Source: Pogona vitticeps
Lineage: Eukaryota; Chordata; Lepidosauria; Squamata; Agamidae
Assembly: GCF_051106095.1 (NCBI RefSeq)
Contig: NC_135786.1
Span: 140,558,501-140,622,500 of the forward strand
DNA length: 64,000 nt
Direction of reading: 5' to 3'
Shown here: positions 39,301 through 54,300 of the stretch, piece after piece
Position numbering within the stretch: the stretch's first letter is position 1
Layout of the letters: each line of letters starts with the position of its first letter
Made by a program: the position numbers and the translations under genes
Notes under the pieces: model-generated
Seen by the model: the letters and a program-made list of their open reading frames with translations, nothing else
What the model was told of the DNA's origin: nothing
Database searches by the model: none

Positions 39301-42300
39301 GCGAAATGTTAAGAAGTCCAGCTGCCATGACTCAACTTCCAGATAACCTCACCTGGATGACTGAGAATCTTCACAGATATATTGATATTATTGTAAGTCT
39401 GCATCTGAAAAAACATCTGTCTTTTACCCTTCCACAGGTATCATTGTTAGTAGTAGTAGAAATTGGGGTTTTCCCTCTCATCTGTGGCTGGTGGCTGGAC
39501 ATATGTTCTCTGGTAAGAAAAGAATTTATTGAGAGATCACTGCTTTAGACTAAGTAAACAGTCAGGAAGATTAATTCAGGAGGTTATATCTGTAAAGTGG
39601 ACCGAAAAATCCATAATTGTGCATGAAGATTGTGTAACTCTTAAAAGATTAGGATTTATCAAGCACTTTAAGTAACTGTCAAGTCAATCTGCTGGAAACG
39701 TGGTTATCTTTAAGCAGATAGAAATGAAGTATGCTTTATTTAAGTCCTATATGAAGACATTTCATTTTAAAAATCTACAGTTCTGTGCTGAAAAAGAGCT
39801 TTTTACATGGATGTCCTGCAGAGTTACTTACTGGATGTTAAGTGAATCTTAAGAGACATTATTAGAAAATCATCTCTGATGGGGCTGCATACTGTACAGT
39901 GGTGCTTCGACTTATGAACTTAATTGGTTCAGGAAGATGTTCCTAACTCAAAATAGGGGAAAAACTAAAAAGCAAACAAACTCCCCAAGACCCATTGGAA
40001 ATGGGAGGACCCCAAGACCCATCACAGCAGAAAAACATAACCCCCCAGCCCAAAACCATGCTGCAAAAACACCCAGAACAGTTTTTTAAAGTAGAAAACA
40101 GCACCTTACCTTAATAGGCAGTTCCAAGCATCCCTGCAAACACACGCTCACTCAGAAGCAGAAGCCAGGCAGTCCCAAGCCTCCCCCGACGCACACTCTC
40201 TGACTGCTGGGATGAAAGAGCTACGAAGAAGCAGCCTTGTCGCCACCTACACTTAGCAATTTGAATTTCCTGCCCTTTTCCCCTGCTTTTTTGCGTTTAT
40301 AAGTGGAAGCTCCGGTCGCAAGTAGAAGCAAAATTTTGCATCCAGAGCTGGTCGTAACTCGAGAAGGTTATAAGTAGGGACGTTCATAAGTCGAGGCACC
40401 ACTGTATTTTGTTGTCATGACTGAACACTGTTTACAACTATATTTTTGCAGTTTCATTGTTTTGCAAAAATTGAGACAATTTTATTAGGTGTAAACACTG
40501 AAAAAAGTCTGTTTTTTTAAATATAGGAAATGTTTGATGCTACTTTGAAAGACAGAGAATTGAGCTTTCAATCTGCCCCTGGAACAACAATGTTCCTACA
40601 CTGGCTGGTGGGAATGGTATATGTCTTCTACTTTGCATCCTTTATCCTCTTGTTGAGGGAGGTAAGCTAATTGGGTGTGATTTCTTGAAAACATACAGAA
40701 TTATGGATTTCAAGCATTTTAATTTTTTAATTTGTATTTTTGCTGAAACCTGTGTCAGACAACCTTTGGAAATGTCAGGTTGTTTAATCTGAAAATTACT
40801 CTTTACATGACAGTTGCATAATTTTGACAGATAATGATTAGAGTAGGGTAAGGTACTATATTGCAGGATATGCTGATTTTAAAAGTACATGGTTATACTG
40901 CATACTACAGTAGAATAGAAACAGCCAAGATGCTCTTGAGCAGATATTTTAGAAATATTTTTACTCTGCTTTTCATTTAAAAAGCTTATCAGACTAGCTT
41001 GTATGATAGGGAGAAAATTCATAAACAAATTGTTCAAGAACTAGGTGTGATCCCTCAGTGTGTTTCTGCATGTGCCAAGCCTATTTTCAACCAAGGAGAG
41101 GTAAATGTCTTCACTAAACCATGGAAGTAAAGAGTATTTCACATACAAGAGGGAAGGAGAGGACATAAGAGCCTAAAGTAAATTTGTAATCTTTAAACCA
41201 TTGGTTTGAGATTGGAAATTATAACCTCTGAATTAAGCCCGTGAGCGCTCATAACAAGAAACCCAGACTGTTTGCTAGCTGGTAGAGTCCTCTGGGTCAG
41301 CAGCTAGGAAATATTTATGTAGTGTCCTTAAATTTATGCATAATATCCTTAAACTAGTTCCTTATTGCTTTGGTTAATAAGTACCTACTTATTAACTCAG
41401 AAAGAACAGAACACCACTTAAGTTAACTCGCATGTTAAGTTGACATGTAATCATACCAGACGTAATATAGTTTTGCTGATTTGGGACTTAAATTTTCCAT
41501 TTTTTTCCAGAATCAAACATGACTGAAATTTCATGTCTAGTTTCGAAAAAAAATACTGTAGCAGAAACATTCCCATATACTAAATCAGGGTGCTTACAAG
41601 AGTGGTAATATTCCTTTTTTGATAACACCTTTTTTTTTAAATTAAATTTGATATGTGTCCAGAGGCTGTAAAAATGGGCTTGATGTGGCCTGCCCTCCTT
41701 TAAAAATTGAAAAAGCTCCTGGAAATGTTGGGATTTCAAAGACCCTGATCACACAAGAGAGATGTTTTCTAGTTCTTCCAATACTTTCCATATGTCTGTT
41801 GTACTGAATTGTGGTGACATGGTTTGTATCCCAGGATGAACGTCTCAAGAACTTTTAGCAGTACTGACTTTATATATATATATCTATCTATCATATATAT
41901 CAATAAATATATGCACCCATTCTGAGCTGCATGACTGTGAGTGCGCTTGACTCTACTCCCTCTCTGCACAGCTTTCCTCCCCCCCCCCCCGTGCATCCAC
42001 AGCTATCATTTCCAGCCCCTTTCGTTCCATTTGCAATGGAATCCCACACAGGGGGGCGGACTCAAACACAAATGGGGATGGAAATTAGAGGGATCATTGA
42101 TCGGAAAGGGGTTTCTGTTTAGGAAAGTGTTCCTCTGTTGCACTGGCTACTCCTGCAGAAATGCATTGCACAGAATGGACTTGGAATATCCATGCAGCAA
42201 TACTGGCAATCATCCGTTCCATGACATTGACATACCATTGTTTCAATGTATCTTCTCACAGGAAAGAAAAAAAAATATTACTCGTTAGTAATGTAATGGC

Positions 42301-45300
42301 AGTGGCCCCCAGTGATATACTTTTACCAATATATCGATGTATCAGGCAAAAAAATTTTTTAATGTGTGTGCTGCAGTAATGGTGGCCACCTTCCTGACTT
42401 CAATTCTGAAAAGAAGTGGGGCAGGTTTTGCAAACAGGCAATCCTGGTAAAGAATACACCGGTACAACAAAGGTACGAAATAATACAACCCTCCTGGTTA
42501 TGGGGGATGTTCTGCGGTTACACCGCTAGCTGGAAAAGTGCCTCGCTCTTGACTTTGCATCGTTTGACCAGGAAAAAAAAATACTGACATAACTGGTGGA
42601 TAACTACATAACATTTCCCTCATGTGACCAGGACCAAGGACTTCAGGTAGTACCTTGCTCTCATCCTCAGGCAGTAGTTTCCATAAAAGGATAAATGAAT
42701 CCTTAGGTCTTTTAAGGCCCTTAAGCACTCATACTCATGTGTTTGGCGGCAGAGCTGTAATACATCTATCTACCTGTACCAAATATATTTCCTCAGGAAA
42801 ACTGTGCCTTTGTTCCCTTTTATCACACTTCCTGCCAGATTTCGAAGTAATGATCCCCTGCTGGGCACTATTCAGCACAACTCTTGAATTCCACCTAATC
42901 TTTCCTTCCTTCTTCCCCAGCCTCAGTACATTGGCCTGAATTCTGGGTGTTAATCTATTGGAAAGTAATTTTTCCCCTCCCCTTAACATTACTATTTCAG
43001 TCAGCATGCAATGAATTGTTTTCCCCCCCCCTTTAAACATGGTGAGAGATTGGCTGTACCATGTTTCCCCAAAATTAGGGCTTATTTTCAGGGGATGTTT
43101 TATTTTTTTTAATGGACAAAAATCTACATTTATTGAAATACAGCCATGTCATCTTCTCGTTGCTGTACAATGGTGGAGGGTGGGGTTTCACTTAACTAGG
43201 TGTAAATCTTCTATTATGAGCATTCTGAAAAATCATACTAGGGCTTATTTTCAGATTAGGTCTTATTTTCGGGAAAATAGTAGGGAAGTTAGGGTTTTGG
43301 TTCATGTAGAAGCTGTTTTGAACATTAATGGTTTTGTAAAATAAAATTATTGTTTATTATAAAATAAAATGAATAGTTCCTAAAGCAAATGTTAAATTAT
43401 TAGAAAAAAATAATTTCATTATCTTTAATCCTTCAGATATCAATATATACACTTTCCTTTGAAGTATTAATTTTCATTTCTTCTTAGGTTCTAAGACCTG
43501 GCGTCCTTTGGTTTCTGAGGAATTTAAATGACCCAGACTTTAATCCGGTTCAAGAGATGATTCACTTACCTATTTATAGACATCTCAGGAGATTTATTTT
43601 GTCAGTGGTGAGGATACATTTCCAGTTTTTCTTTTCAGTATTAGTATTCTTACTGTAACAAATGACTTTTTTTGTTTAGAATGTAAATGTGTGCTTCACA
43701 GTGTATATTTACTTGCACACTTATCTTATGAAATAATGAACTGTAACTGTACCTATGTTTTAAGTACCACAAATGCTAGAATAATCATACTGTTTGTTAC
43801 AAAGAAACTGTAGTATGTATAGTATGTAAACCACTTCTGCAAGTTAAAAAAAAAAGAAAATACATAAGTAAAACTGTGACTCAGTTCATGTAATTTTCAA
43901 AACTATGAAAGAACTGCACACTTTTTAATGCCAGCTGTGTTATGCCACAAACTGGTAAATAGTAGCTTGTGCTTATCCTCCCCAAAACAAATGTAAATCA
44001 CGGTTTGGAGTGAGGTTTTAATTCTGATTAGAGAGTAAATGAAGAACCAGAGAAAGACTTCAAAGAAAGTCAGTGAAGTGAAATAAGTTAAGAACCAGAG
44101 AAAGACTCCATGATATTTAAAGTATGAATGATAGTTATGTTGGGATAAACTTAATCTAGAATTGCAATAATACATCTTTTTTTAAATTGCAGATTGTCTT
44201 CGGGTCAATTGTCTTGCTCATGCTTTGGCTTCCTATAAGAATTATTAAATATCTGCTGCCTCATTTTCTTCCATACAATGTCATGCTCTACAGGTAAGAT
44301 GAGCCATTTTATGAAATTGCATCTGATTTCCCTAATCTGCTCTTTTACTACAAATATTATGGAGGCTGGCCTCCATTCACTCTGAAAAGCATCCAGCTGA
44401 ACTTCTGTGAGTTGTGAGCATTTCCTCCATGTGGAGGCTGCCTCTCTCAGATATTTTTCCCTCATGCAGCCTTGCAGGGGATTCTTGCAACTTGCAAAAG
44501 TGCACCTAGGTGCTCTTCAGAGGGTGTGAAGAAGAGGCAGGGAACAGCATGGAGGTAAGAGTGCTGCTCTACCTCCTGCCCTTTGTCAGGTCCTAGTCTC
44601 ATAATTTGGCCTAGGACTTGGAGTTCAGTTTTTTCTGAATGTCCCATCCCTAGTGACATCATGATGTGTCCTGGCTGTGCTCATCTTATCTGTGCTATTC
44701 TGATGATGAAGACATAATTGTTTAGGTTTTATTTTTACAACAATTACTTATTTTGTTTGGCAGTCAAAAAGTAACTTAGCAGTAAAACAAATAGGAATGT
44801 ATAAGGAAAATCGACCTATACATGTTTAATGATTGCATATACAGTGAATGTTTCACATCAGTGTCACAAGGTAATTCTTTACAACATTGGTAGTTATATA
44901 ATATTCGTTTCTTTTTATTACCACAGTGATGCTCCTGTGAGTGAACTTTCTCTAGAACTACTTCTGCTTCAGGTGGTACTGCCAGCTTTGCTTGAACAGG
45001 GACACACAAGGCAGTGGCTGAAGGGTCTTGTACGGGCATGGACTGTTACTGCTGGATACTTATTGTAAGTATATAGTATTTTTATTCCTCCAATAATTTG
45101 TCTTTCTCTATAAACTTTTTTTATTGCCAAAGCAACCTACACTAGGTGGGCAACACAAAGGTCACATGTGCACCTTGGTTTTGCATGCACACACCAACTG
45201 CTTGTTACAGCCCATATATTTTCATTTTAGATTCTTACACTAAACTTTGCTCCCAAGTGGTAGAATATACTTATTAAAAAAAAAACTGCATCAAGAACTC

Positions 45301-48300
45301 ACATCTTGCTTTAAAGCATAACTACATTTTCAGGATCCAGCATCAAGTTTGGCTGTGAGTACAGCTCAGGCAAGGCTGTGGGGGTGCCTTGCATTCTTTT
45401 GTGTCTAATGGTATGGTAGTAATTGTGACTTGTGTGTGTAATGCTGTACTTACTTTTTTTTCTAACCTTCTTAGGGAGTATTTTGATGGGACATTTTCCA
45501 AAAGCAGTTTAGGGTATTTCCTACATTTTGGGATGGATTTTTGTTCTGTATGCCACTTTCTTTTAAAAGTAAAAAGTGAAAATGAAATTCCGATAATTTT
45601 AAAATTCTTATTTGAGTATATAGCTTAAGTAGATAAATATTTTGATTAATTAGTAATTACAGTAGAAATTATTCTGCCTTCTCTAGAAGCTTTTGCTTAG
45701 TTTGCTTGCTTGAATCATACTTCTTACAGCAAGTCAAATTTGCCTTTATTCCATTGGTAATAATTCTGTAGTTAGGGCTTTTTCTTCATTTGGTTGTTCC
45801 CACAAGTGAATATGAGCTCTTCACTACTAGAGCTGTTTCATCTTGTTAGATATAACAATGAAAGCAAAGTAGGGTGTTCTTATAGATTCTTATTCCATAT
45901 TCCGTTACTTATCTTGTCATCATGCATATAGATTGTTTCCTACTCTTGAGTTCTTACAAAGAAAGGATGTGGTATGAATAATATACAATAACCATCATTA
46001 TTAGCATTGTTATTGACTGTTAATAGTTGCTAGTTGTTAACTTCTCTTAAATCTTGTTCCAGGGATCTGCATTCTTACCTACTTGGAGATCAGGAGGAGA
46101 ATGAAAATAACGCAAACCAACAGCCTAATAACCAACCTGTTCGCAATAATAATGCCATTCCAGTTGTGGGGGAAGGTCTTCATGCAGCCCACCAAGCCAT
46201 ATTACAGCAAGGAGGACCTGTGGGTTTTCAGCCTTACCGTAGGCCTTTAAAATTTCCACTCAGGGTAGGCAACATTGAATGTCCCTTCAGTCCATTGATA
46301 ATTCAGCAGCTTCTTTTCTCTGATTCTATACGTGTATCTGGTACCTGTAGGAAATAATTCTTAAGGCGGTTTTTGTGTGTGTGTGTAGACATAATGGGGT
46401 TTCCCCCCATTTCCCCTAGTTTTCATCTGTTGTTTCTTTGAAGCTAGACTTGAAAGAGCCTCCTCACTGTGTGGGACACACTGGCAATAATACTTGTTCG
46501 CAAAAACTCCCATTAAAATATAGCAGCTAGTCTTTAAGGTGCCACAACATTTTTGTCATTTTTATTATTTTATTATTCTTTTGTTTTGGCCTAAAAATGA
46601 TTGTGTTGTAAAAACTGTTTGCTTACTATGAGGCCTGCTGTCTCAGGAAATACATTGTGGAATTAGAATCTCCATTTTTCCTGCAAGAAAATATATGACT
46701 GAAAGGATTGGGTGTAAACCTTTACTGCACCCACCTATAGTCATAGAAGCAAGCAGCATATTTGGCTGATATGATAAATAGGAAATTTGTTCTGCCACCC
46801 CCCACACCCCAATTCTTGTCCTTGAAATTGGCAGCCTATGTTGATAATATGCTAACTTCAGTCTTCGAAGTCTACAGCATCCAATTTGTAGAAACTGAGC
46901 ATTCAGATCACAATTTCCACCTTTTTGAGCTGAAACCAGGTGTTCAAGATCTGGCATTCAGATAACCAGAAATATTAGTTACCTGTTTTCAGAAACAGAG
47001 TTTATTGTTTTGTGGTAGAGTATTTCAGTAACCTCTGGACACATCAATTGTAGGTCCTCATCTAAAGCTGCAAACCAGTGCACAGTTTGACAAGTAGTAC
47101 ATCCTGTTGAATTCAGTAGGAATTTGTTGAGATTATATCCATAAGGTGAAGTAGAATTGTTCCCAAATGTCACTTCATACTGTTTTGTTCTTTATAAAAT
47201 ATACTGTTCCATTCCTTTACTCGTTCTCCACTTCATGGTTTCAATTTTGTTTTTCAGATATTTCTGTTAATTGTTTTCATGTGCATAACATTGCTGCTTG
47301 CAAGTCTTATCTGCCTTACATTACCAGGTATGTATTTTGCAAGAGACTGGTTGTTAAAACACACACTGTACTATTTCAATTTTAAATTGCTTACTATTAT
47401 ATGTTTTTGTTATTCACTGTCATGTCACCTCTGACTTAAGGTGACCCTGTGAATGAGCAATCTCCAAAATGCCCTGTCCTCAACTGCCCTACTTAGCTCT
47501 GTAAAGGCAAGCCTGTGCCTTCACTTAGGGAGTCAATCTATCTTATATTTGGTATTCCTCTTTTCCTGATGCTTTCCACCTTTCCCATCGTTATTGTCTT
47601 TTCCAGAGAATCGTGCCTTCTCATGATGTGCACAAAAAAGACAGCATCAGCTTCAATGTTTCTGCCTCCAGAGATAGTTTAGGCTTAACCAAACAACACA
47701 TAACATGCCCTCCTTTGAACAGCCAATCTACAAGCCAGAATACAGCCTGCTTTTGAAACTACCATATTTTGAAAGCTTGACAAATAGCTTTCAAAATACG
47801 CTAGTTTCAAAAGCAAGCTGTATTCTGTTCGAGGTTGGAGGGAGGGAGCATATGAAGTCACCCTGTCTACAGAATTAGTTTCAGATTTCTTTGGATCATG
47901 ACCTATATCAGTTTATGATTATGTTCTATAAATTTATTATGTTCTGTAAAATAATAACCCAGTCTTTTTGTTTATAGTATTTGCTGGCCGTTGGCTGATG
48001 TCCTTTTGGACAGGGACAGCCAAAATACATGAACTATACACAGCTGCTTGTGGATTATATGTTTGCTGGCTTACCATTCGAGCTATAACAGTGCTTGTTG
48101 CATGGATGCCACAAGGTCGGCAAGTGATTTTTCAGAAAGTTAAAGAATGGTCCCTCATGGTAAGTTGTTTTGGAAAATTATTTCCTTTCATTAATAGCCT
48201 GCCTTAGTCACTCTCTTGCTTAACATTTACATTAACATACGTGGAATTGCAGAGGCTGCCACAACATTTTAACAAGTCATTTGTCTGGTGGCACCACGTC

Positions 48301-51300
48301 AGACTGCTGTGGCAGCTTATGTGGTTGGGGCTACATGCATATGTAAATACTGAACAGAATGTTGTTGTTGTTTAGTCGTAAAGTCATGTCCAACATGGAC
48401 CAGAGCACACCAGGCCCTCCTATCTTCCACTGCCTCCCGGAGTTGGGTCAAAGTTATGTTAGTAGCTTCAGTGACACTGCCCAACAGTCTTGTCCTCTGT
48501 CGTCCCCTTCTACTCTTGCCTTCACACTTTCCCAACATCAGGGTCTTTTCCAGGGAGTCTTCTCTTCTCTTGAGATAGCTGAAGTATTGGAGCTTCAGCT
48601 TCAGGATCTGTCCTTCCAGTGAGCACTCAGGGTTGATTTCTTTTAAAATGGATAGGTTTGTTTTCTTTGCAGTCCAGGGGATCTCAAGAGTCTCTTCCAG
48701 CACCACAATTCAAAAGCATCAATTCTTCGGCGGTCAGCCTTCTTTATGGACCAACTCTAACTTCTATACATCGTTACTGGAAAAACCCTAGCTTTGACTA
48801 TGCGGACTTTTGTTGGCAAGGTGATGTCTCTGCTTTTTAAGATGCTGTCTAGGTTTGTCATCGCTTTCCTCCCAAGAAGCAGGCGTCTTTTAATTTCATG
48901 GCAGCTGTCATCATCTGCAGTGATCATGGAGCCCAAGAAAGTAAAATCTGTCACTGCCTCCATATCTTCCCCTTCTATTTGCCATGAGGTGATGGGAGCA
49001 GCGGCCATGATCTTAGTTTTTTTGATGTTGAGCTTCAGCCCATTTTTTGCACTCTCGTCTTTCACCCTCATTGAGACGTTCTTTAATTCCTCCTCACTTT
49101 CTGCCATCAGAGTGGTATCACCTGCATATCTGAGGTTCTTGATATTTCTTCTGGCAATCTTAATTCCAGCTTGGGATTCATCCAGTCTTGCCTTTCGCAT
49201 AATGTATCCTGCATATAAGTTAAATAAGCAGGGAGACAATATACAGCCTTGTCATACTCCTTTCCCAATTTTGAACCAATCAATTCCATATCCAGTTTCT
49301 AAGTGTTGCTTCCTGCCCTACATATAGATTTCTCAGGAGATAGATAAGGTGGTCAGGCACTCCCATTTCTTTAAGAACTTGCCATAGTTTGTTGTGGTCC
49401 ACACAGTCAAAGGCTTTTGCGTAGTCAACAAAGCGGAAGTAGATGTTTTTCTGGAACTCTCTGGCTTTCTCCATAATCCAGCGCATGTTATCAATTTGGT
49501 CTCGAGTTCCTCTGCCCCTTCAAAATCCAGCTTGTACTTCTGGGAAATTATACTTCTCGGTCCACATACTGCTGAAGCCTACCTTGTAGGATTTTGAGCA
49601 TAACCTTGCTGGTGTGTGAAATGAGTGCAATTGTACGGTAGTTGGATCATTCTTTAGCACTGCCCTTCTTTGAGATGTAAACTGATCTTTTCCAATCCTC
49701 TGGCCACTGCTGAGTCTCCCAAACTTGCTGGCATACTGAGTGTAGCATCTTAACAGGGTCATCTTTTAAGATTTTAAATAGTTCGACTGGAATGTCATCA
49801 CGTCCACTGGCCTTGTTGTTAGCCATGCTTTCTAAGGCCCACTTGAATTCCCTCTCCAGGATTTCTGGCTCAAGGTCAGCAACCACACTATCTGGATTGT
49901 CCGTATCATCCAGATCTTTCTGGTATAATTCCTCTGTGTATTCTTGCCACCTCTTCTTGATGTCTTCTGCTTCTGTGAGGTCCCTGCCATTTTTGTCGTT
50001 TATCATGTTCATCTTTCCACAAAAGGTTCCTTTAATATCTCCATTTTTAATATCTCTGGTTTTCCCCTTTCTATTATTTTCCTCTATTTCTTTGCACTGT
50101 TCATTTAAGAAGGCCTTATTGTCTTCCTGCTATTCTTTGGAAGTCTGCATTCAATTTTCTGTAACTTTCCCTATCTCCTTTGCATTTTGTTTCCCGTCTC
50201 TTCTCTGCTATTTGTAAGTCCTCATTGGAGAGTCACTGTGATTTCCTGCATTTCCTTTTCTTTGGGATGGTTTTTGTTGTTGCCTCCTGTTCAATGCTAC
50301 GAGCTTCCATCCATAGTTCTTCAGGCACACTGTCCACCAAATCTAGTTCCTTAAATCTGTTCTTCACTTCCACTGTGTATTCATAAGGGATTTGATTTAG
50401 ATTATACCTGAGTAGCGCCATGGTTTTTCCTTCTTTCTTCAGTTTACACTTGAGTTTTGCTATAAGAAGCTGATGATCAGAGCCACAGTCAGCTCCAGGT
50501 CTTGTTTTTGCTGACTGTATAGAGTTTCTCCATCTTTGGCTGCAGAGAATATAATGAATCTGATTTCGGTATTGCCCATCCGGTGATGTCCATGTATACA
50601 GTCGCCTCTTGTGTTGTTGAAAAAGAGTGTTTGTGATGACCATCTTGTTCTCTTGACAAAACTCTATTAGCCTTTGCCCTGCTTCATTTTGAACTCCAAG
50701 GCCAAACTTACCTGTTATTCCTTTTATCTCTTGACTCCCTACTTTAGCATTCCAGTCCCTGGTAATGAGAAGAACATCTTTCTTTGGTGTCAGTTCTAGA
50801 AGATGTTGTAAGTCTTCATAGAATTGGTCAATTTCAGCCTCTTCAGCATCCGTGGTTGGTGCATAAACTTGGATCACTGTGATTTTGAAAGGTCTGCCTT
50901 GGATTCGAATTGAAATCATCTTATCATTTTTGTGATTGTATCCCAGTACAGCTTTTCCCACTCTTTTGTTGACTATGAGGGTTACCATTTCTTTATGGGA
51001 TTCTTGCCCACAATAGTAAATATGATAATCGTCTGAATCGAATTCGCCCATTTCCGTCCATTTTAGTTCACTGATGCCAAGGATGTCAATGTTTATTCTT
51101 TCTATCTCCTGTTTGACTATATCCAACTTGCCAAGTTCATAGGTCTTACATTCCAGGTTCCTGTGCTGTATTTTTCTTTGCAGTATCCGACTTTTCTTTC
51201 ACTGCCAGACACGTCCGCAGCTGAGCGTCCTTTTGGCTTTGGTCCAACCACTTCATTAGCTCTGGAGCTACTTGTCCTTGTCCTCCACTCTTCCTCAGTA

Positions 51301-54300
51301 GCATGTTGGACGCCTTCCAACCTGAGGGGCTCATCTTCCAGCGTCATATCTTTTAGCTTTTTGTTTCTGATCAGAGGGTGTTCTTGGCAAAGATACTGGA
51401 GTGGCTTGCCAATTCCTGCTCCAGGTGGATCGCGTTTAGTCAGGATTCTCCACTATGACCTCTCCGTCTTGGTTGTCCCTGCACGGCATAGCCAATAGCT
51501 TCTCTTGAGTTACTCAAGCCCCTTCACCACGACAAGGCAGCAATCCATGAAGATTTAAACAACTTAGTGTTGTTTAAATTGAGCCTGAATTACAATGTGG
51601 CAGTAAGAGGGAAGGTGTCTTCCATCTGTTTTGGCCTCTATTGCTTCCCTTGAGCTCGCTGCTGTGTCTGGCCAAAGAGCTTTGCTTTGGAAATTATTGA
51701 TTTTAGCTAATCTGTTGAGCATTTTCTAAGTGTCATTGCTTTTTCTCTGTCGTTGAAGACTCCTTAGTTTTAACCTTAAGGAGTACAGAAGAAAACATTT
51801 TTAAAAAGTATTGTATGACATTTTTGGTAGATGATGCTTTTTCTTTTTTCCTCCTTTAGATAATGAAGACATTAATAGTTGCTATATTGCTGGCTGGCGT
51901 TGTTCCACTTTTGCTTGGCCTTCTGTTTGAGTTGGTTATTGTTGCTCCTTTGAGAGTTCCCTTGGATCAGACACCATTATTCTACCCTTGGCAGGTCAGC
52001 TATGTAACTTTTCTTGTTAATGTTTTACTCTTGTAGTAGGGCTCCTTAATCCTCAAGTACTACCTGTCTTTTGCAGTGTATCAATCTAATCATCGTGGCC
52101 TTAGTATTGTACACATCATTGTAAGTGAAATCAGCTACTTTAATATAGGGATTTATTCATGCTTGCTTTGCCTTTTGGTAGTAAGGCACAAGGTAACTTT
52201 CATAAAACCAGTACAGTGCAAAGTAAGATAAACCAATGAAGCACAACAGTAGCTTAGAAGGACCCAGAATTATTAAAAGCAGCAGAATGTGTTAGGAAAC
52301 CCAAATCTTTAAAATGGCCTGCTTAAGTAAGTCTGCATTGCTCACTTAAAAGCAAGCAGGTACACTAACTACAGTAGGAATCTTAAGAGATTTTAATAAA
52401 AATATTGATGTTTGGAAATTAGTCCAAAAAGGTTGAGGTTAAAGCTTGTAGGGTGAAGCTTTTAGGGTGATTTTGGGCAAATCATTATCTCTCAGAGTAA
52501 CCCACTTCACAGGGGAATTGTGAGGATAAAATGAATTTACCATTTTAAATTATGAGGCAGGGAAGAGAAGGACCATATTGGTTGCCCTGAGATCCTTAGA
52601 AGAGGGGAAAATGTAATCAGTAATTTTTTTTTACTTTAAAATGATTTACTTAAATGGTTCAATCTCATTTAAAACGTCTTTGTTGTATCTCTCTATTAGA
52701 AGTTCTCCAGGTTTTGTAAATAGTTTCAATATATCTGGCTATTACTAATAGTGCCTTTCATTCAAGAATCAGAAAGATCTTTTAACACATGTTTGCATGT
52801 TGTACATTGCCTTTCACATAGACCAGGTACTTGTTCTTTGACTGCTGTACATTGAAATAAATAATTTTATAATGGCACCATCAAACTACTGCTACAATGT
52901 AGATTTTTATCGAGTAGCATTTTTGTTATTTCAATAAATCTACACATTTGGTGTACCTGCATTTTATATGGTAACTACAGTGGTGCCTCGCTTAACGAGC
53001 GCACCGTATAACGATTAAATCGCATAGCGATCCGTTTTTTCGGATCGCTAATGCGATTGCACAACGTTTTTCCTATAGGGAAAAATTCGCTTTACGAAGA
53101 CCGGTAAGCGTTTCGCTTACCGATCTTCGCAAAACGACCCCCGCCGATCAGCTGTTCGGCGGCCAAAATGGCCGCCGGAAGCCAGGAAATGGCCTAAAAT
53201 GGCCGCGCGCAGCGTTTTCGCGCCCTCGTTAAGCGAGGCGAGGGCGCGAAAATGGCTGCTGGCCATGAAGAAGCTTCGCTGAACGGTGAGTATTTGCCCT
53301 ATTTGGAACGCATTAAACGATGTTTAATGCGTTCCAATGGAAATCGCTGCCCCGTTCAGCGATGCTTCAGCATAGCGAAGGTTAATCCGGAACGGATTAA
53401 CCTCGCTATGCGAGGCACCACTGTACGTCTAAATATGTACAACTGATACAAGAAACTTCAAATATTTATCCCCTCCTGCATCTTCCACCTCTTCCTCTGT
53501 TGTATCCTTGTGTCAGCTGGTAAGCCTTCTTATAATGTGCAAAGTATTATGTATATCGATGATGTAAAAGTAATCATAGCAATTTTTTTGTTTTGAACTA
53601 GGACTGGGCTCTTGGTGTTCTTCATGCCAAAATAATTGCTGCCATAACTCTTATGGGTCCTCAGTGGTGGCTGAAAACCGTTATTGAACAGGTTAGAAAT
53701 AATTATCTTTTTGTTTTGTTTTGTTTTGTTTTGTTTTGTTATGGGGAAACAGATAAAACATTCCAACTGTTGTTTATATACCCCTTTCTTAAAACTGTTG
53801 TGGTTACATTGGTTGCTAACAGCAGTTCTTTTCATGTATCTTATCTTTTGTCTTCCAGGTTTATGCAAACGGGATTCGAAATATTGACTTACATTTTATA
53901 ATACGGAAGCTTGCAGCCCCTGTTATCTCAGTGTTGTTGCTATCGCTTTGTGTACCCTACATCATAGCTTCTGGTGTAGTACCTTTACTAGGTAAGGACA
54001 GTGCTGATGGGCATGCAGATTTCATCATCTTGATCCTGTATGAACCAGGGGAAGTACCCAAGCATCATTCTCATTTTTCAATGTCAAATATTCACTTTGC
54101 ACAGTTTGAAGTAGTGCTCTGTGAAACATTCTTTTCAAGCCTCTCAGTATAAATAGGCCCACTTTATTTGCTGTATTTCTTGTCTTGCTCAGAGTTTCAA
54201 GATGTGTTTCATTTGCTAGTTAACGTTATGACTTGGAGAATCAATGTAACCTGTGGTCCACCTGCAGACTTTGAAGCTATCTTGCCATCTTGTGAACTGT

